A program made the translations under genes and the position numbers. A stretch of 64,000 nucleotides of DNA, taken from NCBI RefSeq assembly GCF_900113735.1, contig NZ_FOQM01000029.1, forward strand, positions 43,793 through 107,792, written 5' to 3'. The stretch is from Bradyrhizobium sp. Gha (GTDB lineage: Bacteria > Pseudomonadota > Alphaproteobacteria > Rhizobiales > Xanthobacteraceae). Position 1 is the first letter of the stretch. Every line of letters begins with the position of its first letter. The notes beneath the pieces were generated by a model. The model was not told the DNA's origin and made no database searches. It saw only the letters and a program-made list of their open reading frames with translations. Shown here one piece after another: positions 24,669 through 32,767 of this stretch.

Positions 24669-24937
24669 GGTGAGCGCGATCTACGGGGGAAAGTTCTCGG
24701 TCGATAAAGATCGTCATTTCCAGAGAGGAGATATGCCGGTCTAAGACGGTCGGTCTGACCGCCGTCGAACAGCACCGTCACGCCGGGCCTGCGAATACTG
24801 GTTTCGACAATGGTGCCGACCTTGTGGGCCAACTGTGGGAACTGAACGCTCCCCAGCTCGCTCATCTTGAAACGACTGCCGACAACAAGCCTATCAGCCT
24901 GCTGAGCCGTCATTTGGCAAACCCAAACCCGTCTCAT
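24665..24937 (-). CDS. Small conserved-type protein in PilZ operon (90 aa)
   Basis: The ATG at 24937 overlaps the PilZ gene stop (ATGA). The protein reads MTAQQADRLVVGSRFKMSEL from residue 9, then FPQLAHKVGTIVETSIRRPG and VTVLFDGGQTDRLRPAYLL, a pattern I know from small Bradyrhizobium proteins with a beta-rich, SH3- or KOW-like body. No catalytic residue is apparent. It is coupled to its neighbours on both sides by overlapping codons. Confidence 0.6.
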   Translation of the reverse strand: MRRVWVCQMTAQQADRLVVGSRFKMSELGSVQFPQLAHKVGTIVETSIRRPGVTVLFDGGQTDRLRPAYLLSGNDDLYRPRTFPRRSRSP

Positions 24938-25248
24938 TGTGAGCCGACAAGACCCTTCTGTGGGCTTGCCTTCGCCTTCGTCTTTGCTGTGACGAATTGA
25001 ACTCCGACGTGAGATCCATCCACCCAAATCAGCTCGCAGCGCCGAAATGCCAGTCCAGTGGACGACAGAACCAGGAAGAATTCCTGTGCCTTCAGGGGGT
25101 CCGTTGAGCCTTCGACCTCAAGCTTGGCACCGCTTGCAGATGCGTCGAGGAGAATGCAGCTTCTTCGCCACGTGCCATCAACACCCATGATGCTCACGAT
25201 GTGCTTGTGTTCAAATTGAACGCGGTGCGCCTTCCGATTGTTCTCCAT
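24934..25248 (-). CDS. PilZ domain protein
   Basis: A protein of 104 residues. The PilZ signature is seen as RKAHRVQFEHKHIVSIMG near the N-terminus, followed by ILLDASASGAKLEVEG (the D/N-x-S-x-x-G block) and CELIWVDGSHVGVQFV. PilZ domains bind cyclic di-GMP through the RxxxR and the D-x-S-x-x-G motif. Here RKAHR keeps the two arginines, so binding is plausible. It heads a tight operon with two further small genes whose starts overlap. Confidence 0.8.
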   Translation of the reverse strand: MENNRKAHRVQFEHKHIVSIMGVDGTWRRSCILLDASASGAKLEVEGSTDPLKAQEFFLVLSSTGLAFRRCELIWVDGSHVGVQFVTAKTKAKASPQKGLVGSQ

Positions 25249-25285
25249 GATCCGTAATCTCCAATTTCAAACCATCCTCTCCAAA

Positions 25286-25588
25286 TTAATGCGCCGCCTC
25301 CGTGCGCGTCTCTGCAATAAGCAAATCGATCCCTGCCGACTGAGCCAGCGAAGTTCTTCTGGTCGTTTCGTTCAGTGTGGTCTGTCCAATGAGCATTCGG
25401 ATGCAGTCATTCGCGAGTTCGAGAATGAACATGGCCTGACGGATGTCATCTGTTGTCTGGATGTCGAGAGTTCGAACTTGCGACAACAGAGCGGCGATGT
25501 TGGCGAGAATGTCAGGTAGTTTCGGGCGCGAGCGGTACGTCTTAGACTGCGCGTTGTGCGGCTGGCGAAATTTAAGCACCGACGACAT
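25286..25588 (-). CDS. Hypothetical helical protein (100 aa) upstream of PilZ
   Basis: MSSVLKFRQPHNAQSKTYRS, then PDILANIAALLSQVRTLDIQ and RQAMFILELANDCIRMLIGQ. It is a helical protein with no recognised domain. It lies 37 bp before the PilZ gene on the same strand and probably belongs to the same operon. The start is supported only by being the first ATG. Confidence 0.5.
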   Translation of the reverse strand: MSSVLKFRQPHNAQSKTYRSRPKLPDILANIAALLSQVRTLDIQTTDDIRQAMFILELANDCIRMLIGQTTLNETTRRTSLAQSAGIDLLIAETRTEAAH

Positions 25589-26479
25589 CGTCGCAATCTC
25601 TATTTGGTTCGGCTGCGGTGCCGGAAGGGATCAAAAACGCATGAAAAACTATGCGCGAGTACAAACACAGCTCGACTACTCGGAACTAAGCCTCGTCACG
25701 ACAACCATGACGCTGGCCCGTCCTTAGAATATTCAACTACTTTATGCCAAACTGGTTGATAAAAAATGAGGAGGTTGCGAGCAGCAGGTATCGTAGTGTG
25801 GAGGTTGCGTCCAGAACAATATCAAAATTTGGCGAGAATGGCTGTGCAACGCGCAGACCCCTCGCGGCTTGCCGGTTTAATGGTGGCGAGGACGCCGAGA
25901 TCGCGCCCGAAGGGCAAGGGGTGAACTAGATCGGTCGCTTCTTCGCGATCGGGACACTTCGGACGTAATAGTGAACCTTGGACCTAATCCCGTCGCTTTA
26001 CGCTGAGAATTCGCTTTCTGCTCTTGCGCCATTTGTTTGATGAGTACGCCGCGGGTATCGCGGCCCCTGTGATTAGAATGAGAAAGTGCCGCTTGGCATC
26101 GCGATAGACATCAAACATTTTGCGTCCCCACTGTTCGCATCAAGTAAACATAGAATATGCGTCGGCCGTCGCAATGGACGGGACGGGCTTAGTATCTTGA
26201 ATGGCGAAGTGCCGCCCATCTCCCAAGTTTCGCACGATCTCCGGCGCCACCATGAAACGGCCGCGGACATCGATTTGAGATCCGATGTACCGGTCCGCAA
26301 ACCAATGTTCGATAAATGGTGGATAGGAGAGGTGATCCTGAAGTAGAAAAACGAAGGCCTGCAAAGCTTACTTTAGTAAGCCGGCTCTTGCGATCGGATG
26401 GCCGGCGCGCCCCTTCTTCGATAGTTTCCAAGGAAGGCCGCTGTTCAAGGTTTTTGACAGCTCAATGCTCTGCATCTTG
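25589..26479. other. AT-richer region without a supported gene
   Basis: Several short frames exist on both strands (for example 26140-26364 -) but none shows a recognisable family or ribosome-binding site. The region adjoins two decayed genes. Confidence 0.4.
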
Positions 26480-26752
26480 TACTGATTGATGGCCGCTGCG
26501 AGGCATTCTGATTGCGCCGCCATATCGGCTCCGGCCTGCAACGAGCTTGCTGTGAAGGCAATTGGGAACGAACGAGAACATCAACAGCAGGCAAAGTCGC
26601 TGAAGAACCTTGATTTGCCGACCGCGCTGCCCGGCGTCAGAATGAACATCAGCGAGAGCAACAAAATGATCTGGACGCAGCGTCAGCTTCAGCGCTGGAA
26701 CGGCTCACGCTGGGAACAATTTGGCGACATTCTCGATGCGAGCTCTGAGTAG
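26480..26752 (+). pseudogene. C-terminal remnant of an ABC transporter substrate-binding protein gene
   Basis: The last 60 residues of the open frame read KSLKNLDLPTALPGVRMNIS, then TQRQLQRWNGSRWEQFGDIL, which is the C-terminal end of branched-chain amino acid type periplasmic binding proteins (LPTLLPGI..., QLQRFDG..W..FGD). The upstream part is in shifted frames and the rest of the gene is missing. Confidence 0.6.
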
Positions 26753-27263
26753 TGGATTTGCTCTGACGGGGATGAGAAATCCATAATGGTCGATGTGCGC
26801 ACCTTCTCATATCTTCCGAACCCCGCGATCTGGAAGGCAACCATTGCGGCGTGAATGTTGAGTCAGAGGGGGCGCCCGCCAGGCACCAGCTCTACGGGGA
26901 AGGCGCCTATGAAGCCGGGATCGACAGCTTTCTCGTGTCAGTTTGGTCCTTGCGAGGAATTCGCAGATCCATATCCTCGCGCGCTATCGGGTGCCCGATC
27001 GACGGGCCCATTCACGCCCGTGCGAAGGAGGCATTCGCGATCTTATATGTCGCAGGCCTTGTTGCCACAGCGAAATACGCTGGTCGGGAATGGGATCACG
27101 CTGGCTGACATCTGCTTTGCGGCCGAAGTTGCGCTGTTCATGAACGAGTAGGCGCGGGCTGAACAACTGACCAGGCAAGGTGTCGACAAGATCCTGCTGT
27201 CAACGGCGCACGGAATCTCCTCAGAAGTGGCACCGCAAAATTCCCCAGTTGGCGGGATGGCGA

Positions 27264-28127
27264 TCAGCCGTCGACGTGATCAGCACCTCCGTCTTTTGGT
27301 GGCCGGCCCCGGCGTTTCAGGGTCGGGGGAATGGGGTTCGCGGTTGCCTGCGTTTTGTGTCGGATTGTCTCGGGGACGAGATCAGCATGTTCGCGTAGGC
27401 GATAGCTCGAGCCCTCGATTTGGATGACGACGGCGTGGTGCAGCAGGCGATCGAGCAGCGCGGTAGCGACGACGGAATCGCCGAAGATCTCTCCCCACTC
27501 GGCGAAGCCGCGGTTCGAGGTTAGGATCATGGCGCCTTTTTCATATCGGGCGTTGACGAGCTGGAAGAACAAGTTGCCGCCCCCGGGAGTGACTGGGAGG
27601 TAGCCGATTTCATCGACGATGAGCAGCGCGAACCGGCAGTAGTAGCGGATCCGCTCGCGCAGAGCGCCGTCACGTTCGGCCTTGGCAAGCGAGGCGACGA
27701 TATCGGCGAGAGAGCTGAAGTAGACGCTGCGCCCTGCCTTGACGGCCTCCACGCCGAGAGCGAGGCTCAAATGGGTCTTGCCGGTTCCTGGTGGCCCGAT
27801 GAGATGGACGGCCTCGGCCCGATTAATGAACTGCAATCCGGCGAGCGCCAGGACGCGGTTTTTGTCGAGTGACGGTTGGAAGGCGAAGTCAAAGCCGGCG
27901 AGCGTCTTGATGGCCGACAACTTGGCCATTTGAACCGCCATTTTGATGCGACGGGTCTCCCGCATCGTGAGTTCTTCGGTGAGCAAGGCGTCGATGGCGT
28001 CGAGGGCGCTAGTTTCGCCGCGTTCGAGGCCGCGCAGGGTGACGTCGAGGATTTCCAGGGCGCGCGGCATCTTCAGGCTAACCAGATTGGTCTTGACGCG
28101 CTCGATGACGGAGGAAGCACTCATCAT
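27264..28127 (-). CDS. istB: IstB-like ATPase of the deleted IS21 element
   Basis: A protein of 287 residues, slightly longer than usual because of a basic tail (TLKRRGRPPKDGGADHVDG). The AAA+ core is complete: Walker A GPPGTGKTHLSLALG, Walker B LLIVDEIGYLPV, sensor motif MILTSNRGFAEWGEIFGD, and the arginine-containing RLLHHAVVIQIEG block. IstB normally assists IstA in target choice and strand transfer. With its IstA gone it could act only together with a related element. It differs clearly from the IstB of the intact IS21 element at 45.8 kb. Confidence 0.9.
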   Translation of the reverse strand: MMSASSVIERVKTNLVSLKMPRALEILDVTLRGLERGETSALDAIDALLTEELTMRETRRIKMAVQMAKLSAIKTLAGFDFAFQPSLDKNRVLALAGLQFINRAEAVHLIGPPGTGKTHLSLALGVEAVKAGRSVYFSSLADIVASLAKAERDGALRERIRYYCRFALLIVDEIGYLPVTPGGGNLFFQLVNARYEKGAMILTSNRGFAEWGEIFGDSVVATALLDRLLHHAVVIQIEGSSYRLREHADLVPETIRHKTQATANPIPPTLKRRGRPPKDGGADHVDG

Positions 28128-28720
28128 ACGATCTCCTGGGCTGCCAGGCGACGGCCGACGGCCGCGTAGAAGTCAAGCGAGCGACGAACGGCGTGGTCAC
28201 CGGCGCGCGTGAGGGTGACGGGTTCTGCACTGCCTGGACGGCGTCGGCCGAAGCTGGCGAGCTTGCGATGTGCCGGATCGAGCCGCTTCTGGCCCCGACC
28301 TTCGAGCGGGGCATGACTTGCCACCAGCACGCTGCCCTCGAAGATGCGGATTTCGTCAGCGAGGACATGGACGTCGAAGACCCGCCGCCGCGTCGTATCA
28401 GGCACGCTATACAGATTGCCGGCGACGCTCACCATGCCTTCGTGCGAGGCCCGTCGCTCGCCACAGCCGCACGGCGGTGAGCGCAGGATAGGCAGCCAGC
28501 CGCTCACGCAAATAAGCTTCGAAGTGGTCGACAATTCCGGGCCGCGCCGCTCGCTTTTTGTAGACCGGCGGCTCCAATCCTTTGGCGATGTAGGCCCTGA
28601 CTGTCTTTCGGTCGACACCAAGTTGCCGGGCGATAGCGCTGACCGACAGACCTTGGCGATGCAAATCAGGATCATGACAAGTTCCCCAAGTTTGAGCACC
28701 GCGCCCTCCCTTCCGCCTGC
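28124..28720 (-). pseudogene. istA transposase gene with central deletion and frameshift
   Basis: The N-terminal helix-turn-helix is present (MHRQGLSVSAIARQLGVDRK, then KTVRAYIAKGLEPP and FEAYLRERLAAYPALTAVRL), but a lost base separates it from the start region KLGELVMIL. After VRLWR the reading jumps to GMVSVAGNLYSVPDTTRRRV, the C-terminal part. The DDE catalytic domain between them is absent. The C-terminal frame overlaps the istB start. Confidence 0.8.
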
Positions 28721-29005
28721 AGGAGCAACGTCGGCGATTCGACGCTCCGGCCGACCGTCCAGGGCATGCCCTGGACGGTCGGCCGTCACGAAAACTGGGG
28801 AATTTTCAAATGCCATAAGTGGGGAGAATTACTCCGCCACTCACACCTGCACGCGGGCGGCCGCAGCGATTATCCTCTGGCCTTTGCTCATTCGGCCAGC
28901 TGCTCGCGCACGAGCACTTTCGTGCTGATCTCGCACACTATGTCGAGAAGCTGCTGGCTGGAGGCGCCGCATGAAGGCCGCCGCCGTAACAGGGAGTCTG
29001 ATCGC

Positions 29006-29160
29006 ATGACCGCCAGTTTGCTTGATTTCAGGTGTTGGCCTCGGTATGGGCTCGGCTATTGCCAGGAGCTTCGCCGATCGCGGGGCGCTGCTCGCTCGCA
29101 ATGAGGAGCGCCTTGTGGCGCTCGAAGCGCAACTGCCGGGCCCAAGGGATTTCGCTGTGG
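29006..29160 (+). pseudogene. Short-chain dehydrogenase N-terminal fragment
   Basis: The reading ISGVGLGMGSAIARSFADRG, then LLARNEERLVALEAQLPG carries the Rossmann GxGxGxG-type glycine motif and first helix of SDR enzymes. A shift lies between the ATG at 29006 and this stretch, a few residues are missing after RGA, and nothing recognisable follows. It probably was the gene after the GST in an old catabolic cluster. Confidence 0.6.
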
Positions 29161-29241
29161 TCGGGGTCGCAGAGAGGCGGCGGCGAACCAGACCGAACTG
29201 TTGAGGAACGTGCTCACGTCTCACTCCTTGACGGGGTATTC

Positions 29242-29460
29242 TCAAATCTTGCCGTTGGCAGCGTTCTGCTCAAGCCATTTTCGGCAGCTTGCTTGGCGGC
29301 GAACAACCTGGCCCAGTTTGTATCTTTGATGGCATCGAAGGTGGATCCAGGCTGACGTCTCTCGCGAACCGCCTTCGATTCCGTATTCCCACGCCACGCC
29401 TTCAGGATCGTGCTGGTGGAACCATGTGTCGACAGCTTCCGAGGACGCGAACAGCATCAT
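29242..29460 (-). CDS. Small hypothetical protein, third gene of the ligD operon
   Basis: A protein of 72 residues: MMLFASSEAVDTWFHQHDPE, GVAWEYGIEGG, then HLRCHQRYKLGQVV. Its ATG overlaps the previous stop (ATGA), so it is coupled to the two upstream genes. No domain is recognised. The tight linkage to a DNA ligase suggests, but does not show, a role in the same process. Confidence 0.5.
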   Translation of the reverse strand: MMLFASSEAVDTWFHQHDPEGVAWEYGIEGGSRETSAWIHLRCHQRYKLGQVVRRQASCRKWLEQNAANGKI

Positions 29461-29702
29461 TCGTCCAGGACCCCCGGGCTCGACTGTGTTCCGTTGTTGT
29501 GGTCGTTAAGGTAGATCCACGCAGTCCTACCGGTCCGACTCAGCTCGGCCTGATGCTCAACCGCGGGGTTGACCTTCTGCTGGTCCGCGTGATCCTCTTG
29601 AGGCAGAGACATCACCGTGGCGTAGATTTCGGACGCGAACCCCGCTCTTCTGCCGGACGGCCTGTTGGCCCATTCAATCCAACGGTCGAATGCGTCTGTC
29701 AT
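29457..29702 (-). CDS. Small hypothetical protein, second gene of the ligD operon
   Basis: A protein of 81 residues: MTDAFDRWIEWANRPSGRRA, then FASEIYATVMSLPQEDHADQ and KVNPAVEHQAEL. I recall similar short proteins beside LigD-like genes in Bradyrhizobium. The start overlaps the ligD stop. The N-terminal amphipathic helix and a conserved-looking MSLPQEDH stretch are the only features. Function unknown. Confidence 0.6.
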   Translation of the reverse strand: MTDAFDRWIEWANRPSGRRAGFASEIYATVMSLPQEDHADQQKVNPAVEHQAELSRTGRTAWIYLNDHNNGTQSSPGVLDE

Positions 29703-31519
29703 GTGGATCTCCTCTTCAGCCGGAACGGGCTCTCGATCGTGAACGCGTCCGGCCGGATGCCTTTTGCCATACGGGCCCAGGTCACCGGCGCAGCGATCGG
29801 AAAGTCTTCCCGTACTCGTGGCGAATACGTGCCCACGGCCGTCGTGCCGCGGCCGTTGCGCAAATAGTCGAGGAAGATCCGCCCGCTGCGCCTTGCCTGG
29901 GCTGACAGGATGTAGCGCTGGGGATCACGCGCGGCGAACTCGGAGCACAGTCCACGCGCGATCCGGTGCGCTCGGTCGTGCAGCATCGCCTCATCGAGCG
30001 GCGCCATCAGATGAACGCCCTTGCCGCCGGTCAGCTTCGGCCACGGGTCGAGCCCTTCTCGTTTCATCAAGGCACGAAGCTCGAGCGCCGTGTCGGCGAC
30101 CTCCTGCCACTCCACGCCTTCGCCCGGATCGAGGTCGATCACGACGCGGTCGGCGTGCTCGAAGTCCTCGACTCGAGCATTCCAAGGATGCAGCTCGACA
30201 GCGCCGATCTGCACCAGCCCCAAGAGGCCATCCAGGCTGTCGACCCACAGCCGCGTGCCCTGGCCCCCCTCTCGCTTCTGGATGCGGAGCTGGTGAACCG
30301 CTTCTGGAATGTCCTTCGGAAGCGGCCCCTTATGGTAGAACGTCGTGCCGTGCACGTGCCTCACCAGCTTGAGAGGGCGGTGGCCGAGATGAGGTAGGGC
30401 CTTCTTCCATACCCGTTTCCAATAGTCCGCGAGCGCTTCCTTGGACGGGACGACCGCATCGGGAAGGAGTTGAAGGATGTTTTCTTTGGGCACGCCGAGC
30501 TTCGGCCGCGCCGCCGAGGGGGGCGCCAGCCTCGGCGCTTTCACCTTCCGCACTGCGAGGTCGTCCCGAACGCCTTTGAACACCGCTTCCCGCAGCAGCC
30601 CGTCGTCCGTGAGCGCGCCATACTCCACCTCGGCTTCGATGGTCGGTTCGACCCAGGTCGCCTTCGGCTTTTTGATCCGGACATCGAGCGGGGTTGTTCG
30701 CCGGATCAGCGGATCCAGCCGCTCGCGCAGTTCACGCGCGGTCGTCTCGGTGTACCCGGTGCGAACCTTGCCGGCGTACACGAGCTTGCCGTCCTCACGG
30801 CGGCCCACGTAGAGCGAAGCGACCTTGCGTGGATGGGCGCCCAATTTCTCGACGAAGGCGACGATCGGAAACGTCTCGCTCTTCTTGCACTTCAGCTTGA
30901 TCCACGTCTCCTGTCGGCCCGAGCGGTACGGGCGGCCGAGCCGTTTGGCGACCAGGCCTTCTAGTCCGAGCTGACAGGCCTTCGCGAAGATCTCGTCGCC
31001 GTCCGCCTCAAGAGCCTCGACATAGACAAAGGTTTCCGGTGCGTTCGTCAGGAGCTGCTGCAGCAGACGCTTGCGATCCTCATAGGCCGCGGCGCGTAGG
31101 TCGTAGCCGTCGAGGTACAGGAGGTCGAAGGCGTGGTAGCGCACACGCTCGCTGCGCTTGCGGCCGAGCTCGCGACGGAGCTGCTGAAAATCGGGCAGGC
31201 CGCCGCTGCCGTAGACGACGGCCTCGCCGTCGATGATCGCGTCCTTCGCGTTCAGCTTGTGAGCCGACGCTGCAATCGAGGAGAACTGCTCCGTCCAGTC
31301 GAGCCCTGTGCGCGAATAGACTGCGACATTGGCACCATCAAGATGCAGCTGTGCGCGATATCCGTCTGCCTTGATCTCGTAGACCCAGCCCTCACCCCGG
31401 GGCGATCTTTCGCGCAGCGTGGGATCGCACGGCTCGATGTAACCTGGAATAGCGGTTTTGCGGGCGCCTGCGACGCGCAATACTTCCGATCGAGACTGAC
31501 GCAACGCCACGGCACACAT
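29699..31519 (-). CDS. ligD: LigD-type ATP-dependent DNA ligase with polymerase domain, no phosphoesterase
   Basis: A protein of 606 residues. The ligase domain comes first: adenylation motif YEIKADGYR (Lys at about 50), IIDGEAVVYGSGGLPDFQ, GLEGLVAKRLGRPYRSGRQ and WIKLKCKKSETFPIVAFVEK. The OB-fold region holds YVGRREDGKLVYAGKVRTGY. A LigD polymerase/primase domain follows from about residue 340 with VRHVHGTTFYHKGPLP and the catalytic VVIDLDPGEG. The N-terminal 3'-phosphoesterase module found in Pseudomonas LigD is absent, and nothing upstream restores it. Such proteins act in Ku-dependent end joining. No ku gene is in the window. It is the first gene of a three-gene operon with overlapping codons. 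Confidence 0.9.
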   Translation of the reverse strand: MCAVALRQSRSEVLRVAGARKTAIPGYIEPCDPTLRERSPRGEGWVYEIKADGYRAQLHLDGANVAVYSRTGLDWTEQFSSIAASAHKLNAKDAIIDGEAVVYGSGGLPDFQQLRRELGRKRSERVRYHAFDLLYLDGYDLRAAAYEDRKRLLQQLLTNAPETFVYVEALEADGDEIFAKACQLGLEGLVAKRLGRPYRSGRQETWIKLKCKKSETFPIVAFVEKLGAHPRKVASLYVGRREDGKLVYAGKVRTGYTETTARELRERLDPLIRRTTPLDVRIKKPKATWVEPTIEAEVEYGALTDDGLLREAVFKGVRDDLAVRKVKAPRLAPPSAARPKLGVPKENILQLLPDAVVPSKEALADYWKRVWKKALPHLGHRPLKLVRHVHGTTFYHKGPLPKDIPEAVHQLRIQKREGGQGTRLWVDSLDGLLGLVQIGAVELHPWNARVEDFEHADRVVIDLDPGEGVEWQEVADTALELRALMKREGLDPWPKLTGGKGVHLMAPLDEAMLHDRAHRIARGLCSEFAARDPQRYILSAQARRSGRIFLDYLRNGRGTTAVGTYSPRVREDFPIAAPVTWARMAKGIRPDAFTIESPFRLKRRST

Positions 31520-31636
31520 GCAGATTCAACCTCGCAGACCTGAATCGTTCCCTTGCGGCGAGCGCCAATGAGCCTACTTCGGTGCGTTTTTCCCGCTGGC
31601 GCGCTTACTGAGTTTTTGCGATGCATCTTAAGTTTT

Positions 31637-32152
31637 CTAAATCGGGAAACGCCCGGTGCCGGTTATCACAGTGTCCCACGACTGAGGGGCACTCTGCGAT
31701 GTTCGACGCGCAGACCACCGCGCTGCTCCGCGCGGTCCTCGACGCAGCCCAACGCGCCCCGACGCCCTGAGGACGCGAGCCATCTCTCTAAAAGCCTGCG
31801 GCCGGTCAGAAAAGAATTGCAGTCCAACTTGGCAGAGCACGACATCGAAGCTGCGCGATGCGAAGGGCAAACCCAGCGCGCTGCCCTCGGTCCACCTCCA
31901 CCTCGCTGGATTTCGCCCCGGCGACGGCCAGCATTGCCCCGTTGAGGTCTATGCCCACCAGTCTTCCAACGCGGCCGCGCTCGGCCAGACGGGGCGCCAC
32001 CACGCCGGTCCGCACGCACCGTACGCTTCTCCCTTCGTCGGCCCGATCCGATCGAGCAGGCCATCGGCCCAGACCGACGTGAGGGGGACGAGATAGCGCT
32101 CGTACAGCTCGGGAGCGCTGGCATCCATCTGCCAACGTTCGTGAACTGCCAT
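31637..32152 (-). pseudogene. SAM-dependent methyltransferase gene, frameshifted
   Basis: The start at 32152 gives MAVHERWQMDASAPELYERY and LVPLTSVWADGLLDRIGPTK. The SAM-binding region (about VARLAERGRVGRLVGIDLNG) is in a second frame, and MPFASRSFDVVLCQVGLQFF with REMARVLRASGRVGL in a third. All are standard class I methyltransferase blocks in the right order, so the gene decayed by several indels. Confidence 0.75.
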
Positions 32153-32312
32153 AACATCCTCTTGACCGGGTGAAACCGAGACGCGATCAATACATATAAT
32201 CCCGATGCTGGCCGATAAGGACGGCAACACAAGGTCCCTGAAGATATGCGTGGTTTCCCAAAGGAGGCGCCGACGATCGGCAGAAATTGGCGAAGAAGAC
32301 CGACCGCTCAGT

Positions 32313-32453
32313 TCAGCGTCCTAGGCGCTTCTCGACCCGCTTGCGGCTGTTGCCGACCTTTTTGACAGCCTTCTTCACGGCCAACGTCGCAAGCATTCGC
32401 GGGTTCCCCGAATGGATGATGGGAGACCGTCCGTCGAGCAACTCGGAGTCCAT
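32313..32453 (-). CDS. Small lysine-rich protein (46 aa)
   Basis: MDSELLDGRSPIIHSGNPRM, then LATLAVKKAVKKVGNSRKRV and EKRLGR. The Lys/Arg-rich C-terminal half could bind nucleic acid. GGGAG lies a few bases before the ATG at 32453. It is divergent from the PolX operon. No family is recognised. Confidence 0.4.
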   Translation of the reverse strand: MDSELLDGRSPIIHSGNPRMLATLAVKKAVKKVGNSRKRVEKRLGR

Positions 32454-32476
32454 CGAACTCCCGGCGGGAGCCGGCG

Positions 32477-32767
32477 TTGACCGACATCATGTCAGACGCA
32501 TTCGACTACTTCAGGGCCTACGCCGTCCAAGCTCTCTGCAAAGCGAGATCCATGCCGCGGGGTAGGATGAAGCACCTGCAGGTGGTGGCCGGTCGTATCT
32601 ACAATCTCCTCAAGAAAGAGGCTGCTTACGGCCCCAATATCCAGCACCTTGAGGACTTTCGCGCAGCCCGGAAGCTCGAAGGCTCACTGGATAGCCGCCC
32701 AAGTGACCGCCGGGGCGATCGCCTTAGTCCGGCTGCGCCGCAAAGCGCAGACGGGGAGGCGAGCTGA
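32477..32767 (+). CDS. Small protein gene preceding polX
   Basis: Starts either at TTG 32477, which has GGGAG six bases upstream, or at ATG 32489 (MSDAFDYFRAYAVQALCKAR). The body PRGRMKHLQVVAGRIYNLLK then KEAAYGPNIQHLEDFRAARK is helical and basic. Its stop is directly followed by the polX ATG, so the two are co-transcribed. A partner or regulator of PolX is possible; no domain is recognised. Confidence 0.6.
   Translation: MTDIMSDAFDYFRAYAVQALCKARSMPRGRMKHLQVVAGRIYNLLKKEAAYGPNIQHLEDFRAARKLEGSLDSRPSDRRGDRLSPAAPQSADGEAS

Larger units (their letters stand above)
27198..28845. mobile_element. IS21-family element, internally deleted (about 1.65 kb)
   Basis: Both ends begin TGT/ACA. Read inward, both have the common block AAAATTCCCCAGTT exactly 39 bases from the tip. 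The 5-bp sequence CCTGC is duplicated at 27193-27197 and 28846-28850. The element carries a complete istB but an istA that has lost its central part, so it cannot move by itself. Full IS21 elements are about 2-2.5 kb. Confidence 0.85.
26787..28978 (+). pseudogene. Glutathione S-transferase gene, frameshifted and split by an IS21-family element
   Basis: The first piece (26787-27197) opens MVDVRTFSYLPNPAIWKATI, a GST thioredoxin-fold start, continues in other frames with GEGAYEAGIDSF and GNGITLADICFAAEVALFMN, and reaches VDKIL at the insertion point. The second piece (28851-28978), read after removing the element and one copy of the 5-bp duplication, resumes HAGGRSDYPLAFAH and, after a shift, GQLLAHEHFRADLAHYVEKL with a stop at 28976. 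The gene is therefore broken by at least three frameshifts plus the insertion. Confidence 0.75.

Noticed and set aside
26140..26364. - strand 74-codon frame
   Set aside because: No ribosome-binding site and no recognised pattern; it lies in a region of decayed genes.
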